Positions 16,711-26,315 of a stretch of DNA of 64,000 nucleotides are shown here, one piece after another (within the stretch, counting starts at the first letter, position 1; each line of letters starts with the position of its first letter). The stretch lies in NCBI RefSeq assembly GCF_000183425.1, contig NC_014759.1:4207001-4271000 (forward strand), written 5' to 3'. Under the pieces are notes generated by a model. It had not been told where the DNA came from and made no database searches. It saw only the letters and a list, made by a program, of their open reading frames with translations. The position numbers were made by a program, and so were the translations under genes. Source of the DNA: Marivirga tractuosa DSM 4126 (GTDB lineage Bacteria > Bacteroidota > Bacteroidia > Cytophagales > Cyclobacteriaceae).

Positions 16711-17844
16711 ATGCATATAGCTTTTGAAGCCAAACGTGCCTTCAATAATTTCACTGGTTTAGGTAATTATAGTCGATTTGTGATTTCAGCTTTAAAGGAG
16801 CATTATCCAGAGGAGCACTATTCGCTGTTTACCCCCAAGGTGTCTAAGCGTGAAGAGGCAACACTTTTTCATAAAGAAAATAAGGAGATAACTGTTTTGC
16901 CTTCAGGTTTATGGAAGGCGGGATCACTGAAAAGTGCATGGCGTTCGAAAAGGATCGGGAAGCTAGCAATGAAGCAAGATGCAGATGTTTTTCATGGGCT
17001 AAGTAATGAGTTGCCTTCTGGCTTGAAAGACAACACAAAGAAAGTTGTGACTATTCATGATCTGATTTTCTTGCGCTACCCTGACTTTTACCCTTTTATT
17101 GATAGGAGAATATATAAGAAGAAATTTAAATCAGCCTGCAAGAAAGCAGATGAGATTATTGCGATTAGCGAGCAAACGAAGACTGATATTATGGATTTTT
17201 TTGATATCGATTCTGTTAAAATCAATGTTGTCTATCAAGGTGTGCATCCTATTTACAGACAGGAATTAAAAACCAGAAGGTTGTTGTATTTGCTTGATCA
17301 ATATAGTTTGCACCAACCTTATTTCTTATATGTTGGTTCGATTGAGGATAGAAAGAATGCTAAGGACCTAGTTCAGGCTTTTAAATTGGTCTTAAATCAG
17401 GTTAAACATGATTTATTGCTTTTGATAGTAGGTAAAAAGACAGACTATCAAAGAGAAGTAGAGAAGGAAATTAGTAGACTGAAGCTAGATCAAAGCGTTA
17501 GAATTTATAATAATATTCCATTTACAGAATTACCTTATTTGTACAAGGGTGCAGTAGCTTCAGTGTATCCTTCTAGTTTCGAAGGTTTTGGAATTCCGGT
17601 ATTGGAGTCACTTTTTGTGGGAACTTCTGTGGTTACTGGAAATCAGTCAGCGATGAAAGAGGCGGGAGGGGAGCATGCATTATATGCCGATCCAAAAAAT
17701 CATGAAGAATTAGCTGCACAAATGGTGAAATTGGCAGATGATAATGACTTTAATGAACAGTTATTAAAAAATGTCGATACACATTTGAAGCAGTTTTCTT
17801 CTGGAAAGATTGCGAGGGATCTGATGGGGATATACAAGAAGTAG
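16711..17844 (+). CDS. Glycosyltransferase family 4 protein
   Basis: A 377-residue GT-B fold glycosyltransferase of the GT4 type. The N-terminal acceptor domain begins FEAKRAFNNFTGLGNYSR. The donor-binding half has FLYVGSIEDRKNAKDL and the EX7E element in SSFEGFGIPVLES. GT4 enzymes of this subgroup usually transfer mannose or related sugars to surface glycans, but the sugar cannot be told from sequence. The gene stands alone, followed by 160 bases of noncoding sequence, and faces the GH57-like gene tail to tail. No signal peptide or membrane segment is visible, so it should act in the cytoplasm. Confidence 0.9.
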   Translation: MHIAFEAKRAFNNFTGLGNYSRFVISALKEHYPEEHYSLFTPKVSKREEATLFHKENKEITVLPSGLWKAGSLKSAWRSKRIGKLAMKQDADVFHGLSNELPSGLKDNTKKVVTIHDLIFLRYPDFYPFIDRRIYKKKFKSACKKADEIIAISEQTKTDIMDFFDIDSVKINVVYQGVHPIYRQELKTRRLLYLLDQYSLHQPYFLYVGSIEDRKNAKDLVQAFKLVLNQVKHDLLLLIVGKKTDYQREVEKEISRLKLDQSVRIYNNIPFTELPYLYKGAVASVYPSSFEGFGIPVLESLFVGTSVVTGNQSAMKEAGGEHALYADPKNHEELAAQMVKLADDNDFNEQLLKNVDTHLKQFSSGKIARDLMGIYKK

Positions 17845-18004
17845 GATGATGGGTGTGGGGTGATTAGGTCAGCACCGAAGGTCAGACCGAAGACAGCCAA
17901 GAAAGATAATTTAACTATCGTCTGATCTAGAGTTTACCCAAAACCTAATACTTACGACTTAAAACTCATACCCAATTCCTAATTAACCTATTCATAATTC
18001 GTAA

Positions 18005-19000
18005 TTATTTGTATCTAAGGCTAATATCCGTCAAATGATTCATACTACTAATAAAATGGTCATAACCTTCTTCCTTGCTGGTTTGGTTGATTTGCAGAAG
18101 ATGGTCGGGTTGGCAGAGTAGCATTAAAAGTTTTAAATCCTCTGCAGATAATTTGTCATGATACTGATTGACTAAAGCTGAACTTTGCTTCAATAAAGCC
18201 TTTTGAAGCGGATTGTTAGTGTAGTCAGGGATTTTATGTTCCCAAGATGGAGAACTTAAGGGTAAGCTCACAGCATAAACAGAATGCTCTTCTTCATCGA
18301 TCATTAAGAACAATTCCTGTATCTGCTTTTTGTTTGAGATATCTTTGTCAATGAAATCAGAAGAATATGCACTTCCGTATCCATTAACCAAACTTATTTG
18401 AAAATTATCGGGGCCATCACCATTCGAAAGTAAAATATTGAAAGGTTGAGCAGTATTCGACTTATAGACCTGACCAGAATGTTTCCCAGCTAAATGCCAT
18501 GGATTTGCTGTGGCTATAATGCCTTGATAGCCCAGTGATTTCACGATTTCGGCCACTTGATCATCATACAAACAAGCGGTATTAATGAAGATGCCCGGTT
18601 TCTTTTCGAAATAATCTTTTAATCCTTCTAAGTAAATTTCTACTTCTTTCTTAAAAAGAATGGGAGAACATAAATAACTAAAAGAATGATAAGCACAAGA
18701 ACCTACTAGCTGAATTTCCCCACTATTCACATGTTTTTTGATTTCAATCAAAAGATTTGAATCCTGTTGATTAAGAAAATTCAAAAATGGTAAACTAAAA
18801 TAAACCAGAGGCGCTTTATTTTCCTCTGCCATTTTCAAGACCGTTTTTAATTTAGGTAGAATAGTATTGGAGAAATCAGATGTAAAATTTTCTCTACTTT
18901 TGTTTTCATCTATAGCAGGTAGGTTCTTTCCTATATCTAAAAAAGATAATTTTTTCACCTCTAGCGGATGATTGAAATGTATGATTTGATAACTATCCAT
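18005..19000 (-). CDS. GH57 alpha-amylase-like protein lacking catalytic residues
   Basis: A 331-residue homologue of the GH57 alpha-amylase-like proteins of Bacteroidota. Alignable marks are the start QIIHFNHPL (family: HQP), LSFLDIG, CAYHSFSYL (103-110) and FINTACLYDDQVAEIV (138-153). In active relatives the last segment reads NTELIY with the nucleophile Glu; here alanine 142 stands at that place. The segment that should hold the acid/base Asp reads VSLPLSSPSWEH, with no Asp in the expected position. Hydrolase activity is therefore improbable. GH57 homologues with incomplete catalytic machinery have been described, notably in Bacteroides. It overlaps the upstream GT4 by eight bases, a pairing that suggests a joint, perhaps glucan-binding or regulatory, role. 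Confidence 0.72.
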   Translation of the reverse strand: MDSYQIIHFNHPLEVKKLSFLDIGKNLPAIDENKSRENFTSDFSNTILPKLKTVLKMAEENKAPLVYFSLPFLNFLNQQDSNLLIEIKKHVNSGEIQLVGSCAYHSFSYLCSPILFKKEVEIYLEGLKDYFEKKPGIFINTACLYDDQVAEIVKSLGYQGIIATANPWHLAGKHSGQVYKSNTAQPFNILLSNGDGPDNFQISLVNGYGSAYSSDFIDKDISNKKQIQELFLMIDEEEHSVYAVSLPLSSPSWEHKIPDYTNNPLQKALLKQSSALVNQYHDKLSAEDLKLLMLLCQPDHLLQINQTSKEEGYDHFISSMNHLTDISLRYK

Positions 19001-20210
19001 TTTTCAATTCTTGCTTTAAAGCTGAAAATATATCTTCTGAAACGCTCTTCCAATTTCTTTTGTGTACAGATTCAGCATTCTGCTTGGCAATTTTTAAGGA
19101 TTGCTTCTTATTGGATAATATTTCTCGTATGGCCGTTACATAGCCATCTATGTCCTGTTTCGCTACTGTGGGGGTATCTTTCAAGACTTCAGCCACACCA
19201 CAATTTTGAGAGAGTACTAATGGTAATTCTAAACTGGCTGCTTCCAGTGCTGACAATCCAAAAGGTTCTGATAAAGAGGGCATAACCATCACTTGAGCAG
19301 CTTTCATAATGGCGAAAACATCTTCTTGAGGTAGATGACCCGTAAAATGAATTTTATCCCATATTGCTTTCTCGGTTGAGGTAGCTATCATCTCTTCCAT
19401 TAGTTCGCCTTGTCCAGTAACCACAAACCGAAGATTCTGGTCTTTTTTTAACAGGGCTTCAGCTATATCGATAAAGGTGGTAGCGCCTTTCTGTAAACTT
19501 AATCGCCCGCAGAATAGAATAATGTCTTCATCAAATGGTGCTTTATAATCGGAAGCTTGCAGCTTATCAAGCCCATGGTGAATCACTTTGATTTTGGATG
19601 CTTTAATGCCGTATTCTTTAACCATGATTTTCTTATGATATTCGCTTACAGCAATTACCAAATCGGCTATTTGCATGCCTTCTTTTTCCAAGTCAAATAA
19701 CCATGAATTGCTCTTTTTTCCACTTCTATCGTAATCAAGTGCATGGATATGCAGAACAAATGGTTTATTGCTTAACTCCTTTAGTTTTTTGGAGGCTGGA
19801 ATGGCAGTCCAGTCATGTGCATAAATAATATCAAAATCTAGATTACGGCTTTTTGATATGATTTTTTGGCTGAATTCTTCTAGTGCTTCTTGCACGGAAA
19901 GCGCTATGCTTTCATTGTATTCTTGCTCGATTTCAACACTTGAAGAATAGAAGTATGGATTCAATTTACTTTTAACAGAAAGGTGAACCAAATCTGCATT
20001 CAATTGCTTTTTGTTGGTTAATTTTTGTCGGTTAAGTGTTTCTGTTCTACTGCTTTCCAATTCCTGATCCGCTAATTCTTCTGCACTTTCTACTGAAAAT
20101 AACTTTAAATGCACATTTTTAGCTAAATGCTGAGCAATATGGTAGCAAGCAATGCCTAATCCACTGTTTTGCGGGTTCGGATTCCCGGGTCCTATCATCA
20201 ATACCTCCAT
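18993..20210 (-). CDS. GT4 glycosyltransferase (starch-synthase-like) of the glucan operon
   Basis: A 405-residue GT-B glycosyltransferase. The N-terminus (MIGPGNPNPQNSGLG) has the glycine-rich loop usual for GT4/GT5 enzymes. Further stretches are IIYAHDWTAIPA, the donor-site FCGRLSLQKGATT and the EX7E element in LSEPFGLSALEAAS. The ATG at 20210 is preferred to a TTG six bases upstream. In Bacteroidota such GT4 genes often pair with GH57-like genes in glycogen loci, and this one overlaps the GH57-like gene by eight bases and follows the GH31 gene by 19 bases. Its role in glucan priming or elongation is inferred, not shown. Confidence 0.85.
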   Translation of the reverse strand: MEVLMIGPGNPNPQNSGLGIACYHIAQHLAKNVHLKLFSVESAEELADQELESSRTETLNRQKLTNKKQLNADLVHLSVKSKLNPYFYSSSVEIEQEYNESIALSVQEALEEFSQKIISKSRNLDFDIIYAHDWTAIPASKKLKELSNKPFVLHIHALDYDRSGKKSNSWLFDLEKEGMQIADLVIAVSEYHKKIMVKEYGIKASKIKVIHHGLDKLQASDYKAPFDEDIILFCGRLSLQKGATTFIDIAEALLKKDQNLRFVVTGQGELMEEMIATSTEKAIWDKIHFTGHLPQEDVFAIMKAAQVMVMPSLSEPFGLSALEAASLELPLVLSQNCGVAEVLKDTPTVAKQDIDGYVTAIREILSNKKQSLKIAKQNAESVHKRNWKSVSEDIFSALKQELKNG

Positions 20211-20229
20211 GAGCAACTATTTTTAAGGT

Positions 20230-22653
20230 TTACTGTTTTATGATTTCTAACGTACTAAAATTTCGATCGATAATTATTGTAGCATTATTGTTTGCACTGA
20301 CTGTATTTCCATCAACTATAATTTTTTCTATTATACCAAAGCCATGTAGCTGAATTTCAAAGCCTTTTGATCCGGAGTCATATTCTGAATCCATGGTATG
20401 CTCTATGCTGGTTTTGTTATCAACGATGTTTTGAACAAAAGTGTGCAACGTACTGATACCCATTTCAAAATCTTTTGTCAGTCCATCATCTTCGTAAAGC
20501 TCACTTTCTGTTTCTTTTATCGCTTTATAAATATGAAGCTTGATATTTTCAGGTACAAATTCATTTACATACTGCATTTTATCTTGCATAGGAATAATAG
20601 CCCCAGCTTTTACGAAAATGGGAATTTGTTCTAGTGGGGTTTCAACTGTAATTTCTTTTTTACCTAAGATTAATTCATTCGTCCAGAAATTGTACCATTC
20701 GCCTTCTGGCAAATACATCATGCGTTCATTTACTTTTGGGGCTGAAACTGGGCAAATCAATAGATGTTGACCTAGTAAAAATTCTTCCTCACGATCAAGT
20801 GTCTCTATGTCATTATGATAAGCCAATGATATTGCCCTCAGCATGGGCTTAGCAAATTCTGAATATTGCCAGAAAGTAGTATAGAGATAAGGCATGATTT
20901 CATACCGCAATTCAATAAATCTTCTAACAATATTTAAATATTTATCCTCAAACTGCCAAGGTTCCTTATTTCCATGATCGCCAGAAGAATGCGTTCTGAA
21001 AAAAGGATGGAAAGTAGCCATTTGAATCCATCGAGTGTATAATTCTCCATCAGGTGCGCCAATAAACCCACCTACATCAGAACCAGCAAAAGATACACCT
21101 GAGGCACTTAATCTTTGACATTGCACATTAGCAATTTTCAAATGTTCCCAGGAAGCAAGATTATCACCTGTCCAAACAGAACTAAATCGTTGAATTCCTG
21201 CATAAGCGGAACGGGTAATGGTAAAACTTCTGTTGTTTCCAGCAAATTGCTCCAAGCCTTCATAGGTTGCCCTTGCCATTTGCATTCCATATACATTGTG
21301 CCCTTTTCTATGGCTACAAGGATGTCCGTCATAATCATGTCTTACGTCTCTAGGGAAAGTACCTTCTTCGAAAACTGCAGGCTCGTTCATGTCATTCCAT
21401 ACTCCGGCAACACCATCTTGAGAAAGTCCTCCAAATAATCCCGACCACCATTTTCTAGCAGCAGGATTAGTAAAATCAGGGAAATGACAAGGGCCAGGCC
21501 ACACACTGCCTTTAAATCTAGCGCCATCCATTCGTTGACAGAAATAATCATGATGGACACCCTGCTGAAAAACAGTATAGAGCGGATCGATTTTAATTCC
21601 AGGATCAATGATGACAATGGTTTTAAATCCATCTTTCCTCAAATCTTCTATCATCTGTTTAGGATTTGGGAATCTTTCATTATTCCAGGTAAAACAGCGA
21701 TAGCCGTCCATATAATCAATATCTAAATGGATGACATCACATGGGATTTTTTTATCGCGAAAGGTCTTAGCTAAATCACGAACTGTACTTTCAGGATAGT
21801 AGCTCCATTTACTCTGATGATAACCTAGTGCCCATTTTGGTGGCATAGGAGATTTACCTGTTAGTTCTGTATAATCTTGAACGACATCCTCTAAATGTGG
21901 GCCATAAATGAAATAATAGCGCATTTCACCACCCTGAGCCCAAAAACTCAAAGCTTCTTTCCTTTCATGTCCAAAATCAAAGAAGGTTCTGAACGAATTA
22001 TCCAAGAAAATGCCGTAGCCTTCTCCATCATTTAATCCCATGAAGAAAGGAATGTTTTTATAAACGGGATCAGTTTCATTGCCATATCCGTAGCAGTCAG
22101 TTCCCCATAATTCCCTGCGCGTTCCATTCAAGTTAAGTCTGCCCGTTTTATCTCCAAGCCCATAATATTTATTGGTTTTGGAAGATTTTAGAGTGGAAAT
22201 CACCACATGTCCACCAAATCTTTTTTCATCTTTCCAATGGTAGCCTTTCTCATCTTCAACTAAAATCTTTCCGTTTTTATCTAGAATTTTAATAGTAGCA
22301 TCTGCTTTATTGATGAGGCATAGCAGTAGATCTGTTTTAATAACAAGTGATTTTTCCTGGTTTTCAAATTGATAATTTGTGTTACCTAACTCAAATTCAG
22401 GATCTATAGCGTAAGAAAAATCATCTTCGAAATATCCGTCATTGGCATATCGGAATTTGAGGATTTTCGCATTGATTATGCTTAATTCCAAAGTGGAATG
22501 CTGAGCATAGATTTTTATTTTACCTTTCTTTTGTTTCCAGCTAATAATACCGCCTGGGTAAAACTCCTCTTCCTTCTGCTCTTGAAATTTTTCTATATAA
22601 TTTCCTTCGAAATCCTTTTCAGATTCTTGGGTATTGTCTTTATTTTCTTCCAT
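20230..22653 (-). CDS. Glycoside hydrolase family 31 alpha-glucosidase
   Basis: An 807-residue GH31 enzyme that releases glucose from the non-reducing ends of alpha-glucans. The nucleophile is D421 in GVWNDMNEP and the acid/base is D497 in WTGDN. The substrate-recognition segment HLDIDYMDGYRCFTW and the N-terminal beta-sandwich are present. There is no signal peptide, so it should work in the cytoplasm on glycogen or maltodextrin, unlike secreted GH31 enzymes of polysaccharide utilisation loci. It is the first gene of the GH31-GT4-GH57-like operon and is divergent from glycogen synthase. Xylosidase specificity is possible within GH31, but the context favours glucan. Confidence 0.92.
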   Translation of the reverse strand: MEENKDNTQESEKDFEGNYIEKFQEQKEEEFYPGGIISWKQKKGKIKIYAQHSTLELSIINAKILKFRYANDGYFEDDFSYAIDPEFELGNTNYQFENQEKSLVIKTDLLLCLINKADATIKILDKNGKILVEDEKGYHWKDEKRFGGHVVISTLKSSKTNKYYGLGDKTGRLNLNGTRRELWGTDCYGYGNETDPVYKNIPFFMGLNDGEGYGIFLDNSFRTFFDFGHERKEALSFWAQGGEMRYYFIYGPHLEDVVQDYTELTGKSPMPPKWALGYHQSKWSYYPESTVRDLAKTFRDKKIPCDVIHLDIDYMDGYRCFTWNNERFPNPKQMIEDLRKDGFKTIVIIDPGIKIDPLYTVFQQGVHHDYFCQRMDGARFKGSVWPGPCHFPDFTNPAARKWWSGLFGGLSQDGVAGVWNDMNEPAVFEEGTFPRDVRHDYDGHPCSHRKGHNVYGMQMARATYEGLEQFAGNNRSFTITRSAYAGIQRFSSVWTGDNLASWEHLKIANVQCQRLSASGVSFAGSDVGGFIGAPDGELYTRWIQMATFHPFFRTHSSGDHGNKEPWQFEDKYLNIVRRFIELRYEIMPYLYTTFWQYSEFAKPMLRAISLAYHNDIETLDREEEFLLGQHLLICPVSAPKVNERMMYLPEGEWYNFWTNELILGKKEITVETPLEQIPIFVKAGAIIPMQDKMQYVNEFVPENIKLHIYKAIKETESELYEDDGLTKDFEMGISTLHTFVQNIVDNKTSIEHTMDSEYDSGSKGFEIQLHGFGIIEKIIVDGNTVSANNNATIIIDRNFSTLEIIKQ

Positions 22654-22695
22654 TTTAACGTATTAATATTTAGCGATTTACCGCCATTCATTTTA

Positions 22696-22703
22696 CAAAA
22701 TTA
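22696..22703 (-). promoter_or_regulatory. -7 promoter element of the GH31 operon
   Basis: Minus strand reads TAATTTTG (TAnnTTTG), 42 bases before the GH31 start codon, in the 227-base region shared with the divergent glycogen synthase. No matching element was found for the plus-strand gene. Confidence 0.4.
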
Positions 22704-22880
22704 ACTACTTATTGTAGTTAATACACTAAGTATTTCTTTATTTTTTTTAAATTAAGGGTTAATGCGTGAATCCTCTTTTAATTAATGGTAAAAGCAGTAT
22801 TTTTTGATGTATTCTATCATAAATACAGATTAATCTCATAAATTAAATAATCTATTCAAATTATTGAGAATTGTACTAAT

Positions 22881-24704
22881 ATGAATGAAAATAATACGAT
22901 TGAAAATGAGAAACATATCCTAACTGAAATTGCTTGGGAAGTATGTAATCAAGTAGGAGGAATTTACACCGTAATCCGTTCTAAGGTTCCAACAATGGTC
23001 AAAAACTGGGGTAAGAATTATTTTTTGATTGGACCTTACGCACCAAAAGAAGCAGCCACTGATTTTGAGGAAGCTGAATTTGGACACGATGTAATAGATG
23101 AAACTTTAAGAATATGCCGCGAAAAAGGATTGCATATTAAATCTGGCTATTGGTTGGTTTCGGGAAGACCTCAGACACTACTATTTGATCATAAATCGTC
23201 TTTTCATCAATTAGGAGATATTAAATATTACTACTGGCAAAATCATGGTATTGATTTTAAGAATCATGATCCCTTGATGGATGAGGTATTGGCTTTTGGG
23301 TATATGGTGCATATTTTTCTTTCAGAAATGACTAGAGTAGCTATTGATAAGAAAATTAAGCCTCTGGCTCATTTTCATGAATGGATGGCGGGTTCGGCTA
23401 TTCCGAATTTAAGAAGAGACCAAGTGCCTTTGCAAACAGTGTTCACTACTCATGCTACGCTTTTGGGAAGATACTTGGCAATGAACGACCCGCAATTCTA
23501 TGACCACCTTCCTTTTATGGATTGGCACAAAGAAGCAGTCCATTTCAATGTCGAAGCAAACGTTAAATTAGAACGTGCCTGTGTACATGGTGCTCATGTT
23601 TTTACCACGGTAAGTGAAGTAACAGGCAAGGAGTGTTTTCATCTCTTAGGAAGAAGCCCTGATAAGATTCTCCCTAACGGTTTGAACATTGAGCGATTTT
23701 CGGTGTTACACGAGGTACAGAACTTGCATCATAAGTATAAGCAAGTATTGGAACAGTTTATCATGGGGCATTTTTTCAAGAGCTATTCTTTCGATTTGAA
23801 CAAAACCCTTTATTTTTTTACTTCGGGTAGGTTCGAATACTCCAATAAAGGCTATGATTTAACCTTAGAGGCTTTGGCCCGCTTAAATCATCGTCTAAAG
23901 GAAGCACGGTCCCCACTAACTGTTGTCATGTTTTTCATAACTAGACAACCTATACAATCGATCAATCCTGAGGTTTTGAATGCCAGAGCCATGTTGGATA
24001 AAATCAATACGAATTCCAATGCAATTGTAGAACAAATTAAAAACAGACTGTATAGACAAGCTGCCTCTAGCAAAGGGGATCATAAGCTACCAAATCTGAA
24101 TGACATGGTAGATGATTACTGGAAGCTTAGACACAGAAGAACCATTCAAGCTTGGAAGTCAGGTGGATTACCTCCTGTAGTCACGCATAACTTAGTGGAT
24201 GATGCTAATGATAATATTTTAAATTTTTTAAGAACTGCCAACCTTATTAATCATGAATCCGATAAAGTTAAAGTAGTGTATCATCCTGATTTCATCTCTT
24301 CCACCAATCCATTATTTGGAATGGAATATGATGATTTTGTGAGGGCTTGCCATTTAGGGGTCTTCCCAAGCTATTATGAGCCGTGGGGATATACTCCTTT
24401 AGAATCACTGGCGAGGGGAGTTGCTTCGGTGACTTCAGATTTATCAGGATTTGGTGATTATATGAAAAACGTAAGCATCGGTGATAAAAAGCATGGCATG
24501 TTTATAGTAAAAAGAGCCAATAAAAGCTTCCATGAAGCTGCTGAAGAATTGACCAACGTGATGTGGGAATTTACTCAAATCACTAGCAGAGAACGAATAG
24601 ATATGAGAAATCAATCAGAAGATTTGTCAGAAGTTTTTGATTGGAAGAATTTATATAAAGCCTACGAAAACAGTTATAAGATGGCTTTAGAAACTTATTT
24701 TTAA
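22881..24704 (+). CDS. Glycogen synthase, GT3 (eukaryote-like) type
   Basis: A 607-residue glycogen synthase of family GT3, the type found in animals, fungi and many Bacteroidota, as opposed to bacterial GlgA (GT5). The N-terminal signature TEIAWEVCNQVGGIYTV (about residues 14-30) and the C-terminal SYYEPWGYTPLESLARG with its conserved Glu are clear. TSGRFEYSNKGYDLTLEAL also matches GT3. Eukaryotic enzymes use UDP-glucose and are controlled by glucose-6-phosphate; the N- and C-terminal phosphorylation extensions of animal enzymes are absent here. It is followed after 18 bases by DUF4301 and is divergent from the GH31 operon, so the region is a glycogen storage and turnover locus. Confidence 0.92.
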   Translation: MNENNTIENEKHILTEIAWEVCNQVGGIYTVIRSKVPTMVKNWGKNYFLIGPYAPKEAATDFEEAEFGHDVIDETLRICREKGLHIKSGYWLVSGRPQTLLFDHKSSFHQLGDIKYYYWQNHGIDFKNHDPLMDEVLAFGYMVHIFLSEMTRVAIDKKIKPLAHFHEWMAGSAIPNLRRDQVPLQTVFTTHATLLGRYLAMNDPQFYDHLPFMDWHKEAVHFNVEANVKLERACVHGAHVFTTVSEVTGKECFHLLGRSPDKILPNGLNIERFSVLHEVQNLHHKYKQVLEQFIMGHFFKSYSFDLNKTLYFFTSGRFEYSNKGYDLTLEALARLNHRLKEARSPLTVVMFFITRQPIQSINPEVLNARAMLDKINTNSNAIVEQIKNRLYRQAASSKGDHKLPNLNDMVDDYWKLRHRRTIQAWKSGGLPPVVTHNLVDDANDNILNFLRTANLINHESDKVKVVYHPDFISSTNPLFGMEYDDFVRACHLGVFPSYYEPWGYTPLESLARGVASVTSDLSGFGDYMKNVSIGDKKHGMFIVKRANKSFHEAAEELTNVMWEFTQITSRERIDMRNQSEDLSEVFDWKNLYKAYENSYKMALETYF

Positions 24705-24722
24705 ACCTAACAACCCAAAATT

Positions 24723-26228
24723 ATGGACGATAAACTGAGAGAAGATATAAAAAATGCTGGAAAATCGGTGGAGTTGGTAGAGGAGCAATTAGAAAGATTT
24801 AAAAAGGGCTTTCCATTTCTGGCAATTGACAGACCTGCAACAGTAGGAGATGGTTTAATTCAATTGTCTGATGATAGCATCGATAATTTTATTGCTTTTT
24901 ACGAAAAGCAATCAATAGATTACAATATGATTAAGTTCGTCCCTTCAAGCGGTGCGGCTAGTCGCATGTTCAAAAGATTGTATGCTTTTCTAGAAGAGGA
25001 TGAATCGCAAGCTGAAAAGGATGATTTTTTAAAAACTTTTTTTGAGTATATCCACGACTTTGCTTTTTCTCAAGCATTGGATGAAAATATGCAGAAGAAT
25101 GGAAGTGGATTGGAGGAAGCTTTAAATCAAAAAAAATATCATGCCATTGTGAAAGCCTTGTTGTTGGAGGAAGGTTTGAATTATGGTAATTTACCGAAGG
25201 GGCTCTTAGATTTTCATGATTATAGATCTGGTATAAAAACCCCTGTCGGAGAGCACTTCACGGAGGGGGAAAATTATGCTAGAGGTATGGAAGGTAAGGT
25301 GCGATTGCATTTTACTGTCTCTCCAGAGCATCAAAAGCTATTGCAAGAGCACGCAGAACATGTGAGAAAGGGTTTTAATGATTTTGAAATTTCCTTTTCT
25401 CAACAGAAACCCGAAACTGATACAATTGCTGTTAATCCTGATAACACTCCTTTTTATAATGAAGATGGAAGTTTGCTATTTAGACCAGCTGGACACGGAG
25501 CTTTAATTGAAAACCTGAATGATTTGGATCACGACATTGTTTTTATAAAGAATATAGACAATGTGGTGCCCGATCATTTGAAGTTGAATACGATTCATTA
25601 TAAAAAAGCTTTAGCAGGATTATTAATGAGTGTTCAAAGCAAATTATTTGGCTATCAGAATCAGCTGGAGAGAAATATCAGTGAATTAGAATTGTTGGAG
25701 ATTGAGAATTTTGCTCGCAAAGATTTATTCTTGGTGTTCAAGGATGATTATGCTGATTTAGACTTTTCTGAAAAAGTAGGATACTTGCAGTATTTGTTGC
25801 ATCGTCCTATCAGAGTTTGCGGTATGGTGAAAAATACCGGAGAACCAGGAGGGGGGCCTTTTTGGGTTAAAGAAGAGGATGGTTCTTTAAGTCTTCAGAT
25901 TGCTGAAACTTCTCAAATTGACCCTAAAGATAAAAAAGCGCAAGAATCTTTACAGAACGCCACTCATTTTAATCCAGTTGATTTGGTTTGCGGTATTAAG
26001 GATTTACATGGTAGAAAATTTGATCTCTTAAAATATAGAAATCCAGAAACAGGTTTTATTACAACTAAATCAAAAGATGGTAGAGAATTAAAAGCTTTGG
26101 AACTTCCAGGGCTTTGGAATGGTGCTATGTCGGATTGGATTACACTTTTTGTGGAAGTGCCGTTATCCACTTTCAATCCAGTTAAAACTGTAAATGATCT
26201 ATTAAGGGAAGAGCATCAGGCGGGGTAA
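24723..26228 (+). CDS. DUF4301 family protein
   Basis: A 501-residue protein of the DUF4301 family, known almost only from Bacteroidota. It has no signal peptide or membrane segments. FVPSSGAASRMFKRL (residues 77-91) resembles the glycine-rich phosphate loop of nucleotidyltransferases, and the segments RPAGHGALIENL and FIKNIDNVVPD look like those of sugar-nucleotide pyrophosphorylases; GEPGGGPFWV lies further on. A sugar-1-phosphate nucleotidyltransferase-like role is an attractive inference given its position 18 bases after glycogen synthase, which needs a nucleotide sugar, but no activity is established. The operon ends in a strong hairpin. Confidence 0.85.
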   Translation: MDDKLREDIKNAGKSVELVEEQLERFKKGFPFLAIDRPATVGDGLIQLSDDSIDNFIAFYEKQSIDYNMIKFVPSSGAASRMFKRLYAFLEEDESQAEKDDFLKTFFEYIHDFAFSQALDENMQKNGSGLEEALNQKKYHAIVKALLLEEGLNYGNLPKGLLDFHDYRSGIKTPVGEHFTEGENYARGMEGKVRLHFTVSPEHQKLLQEHAEHVRKGFNDFEISFSQQKPETDTIAVNPDNTPFYNEDGSLLFRPAGHGALIENLNDLDHDIVFIKNIDNVVPDHLKLNTIHYKKALAGLLMSVQSKLFGYQNQLERNISELELLEIENFARKDLFLVFKDDYADLDFSEKVGYLQYLLHRPIRVCGMVKNTGEPGGGPFWVKEEDGSLSLQIAETSQIDPKDKKAQESLQNATHFNPVDLVCGIKDLHGRKFDLLKYRNPETGFITTKSKDGRELKALELPGLWNGAMSDWITLFVEVPLSTFNPVKTVNDLLREEHQAG

Positions 26229-26259
26229 TTTAACAGTAGGACGAGACACTCATAACAAA

Positions 26260-26290
26260 AAAGCCTTTCAGATTTGATCTGAAAGGCTTT
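26260..26290. terminator. Bidirectional terminator between DUF4301 and the zinc-ribbon gene
   Basis: A perfect 13-bp stem (AAAGCCTTTCAGA with TCTGAAAGGCTTT) and a 5-base loop lie between two convergent genes. The T tract is best on the minus strand (TTTTTGTT), serving the zinc-ribbon gene; the plus-strand tail is weaker. Confidence 0.85.
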
Positions 26291-26315
26291 GTAATTTTAC
26301 AAGTATAACAATTTA

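Noticed and set aside
18968-19285. 105-residue plus-strand frame at the GT4/GH57-like junction
   Set aside because: It lies antisense to both overlapping genes and encodes no recognisable domain.
21115-21438. 107-residue plus-strand frame inside the GH31 gene
   Set aside because: Antisense to conserved GH31 motifs; no start context or recognisable domain.
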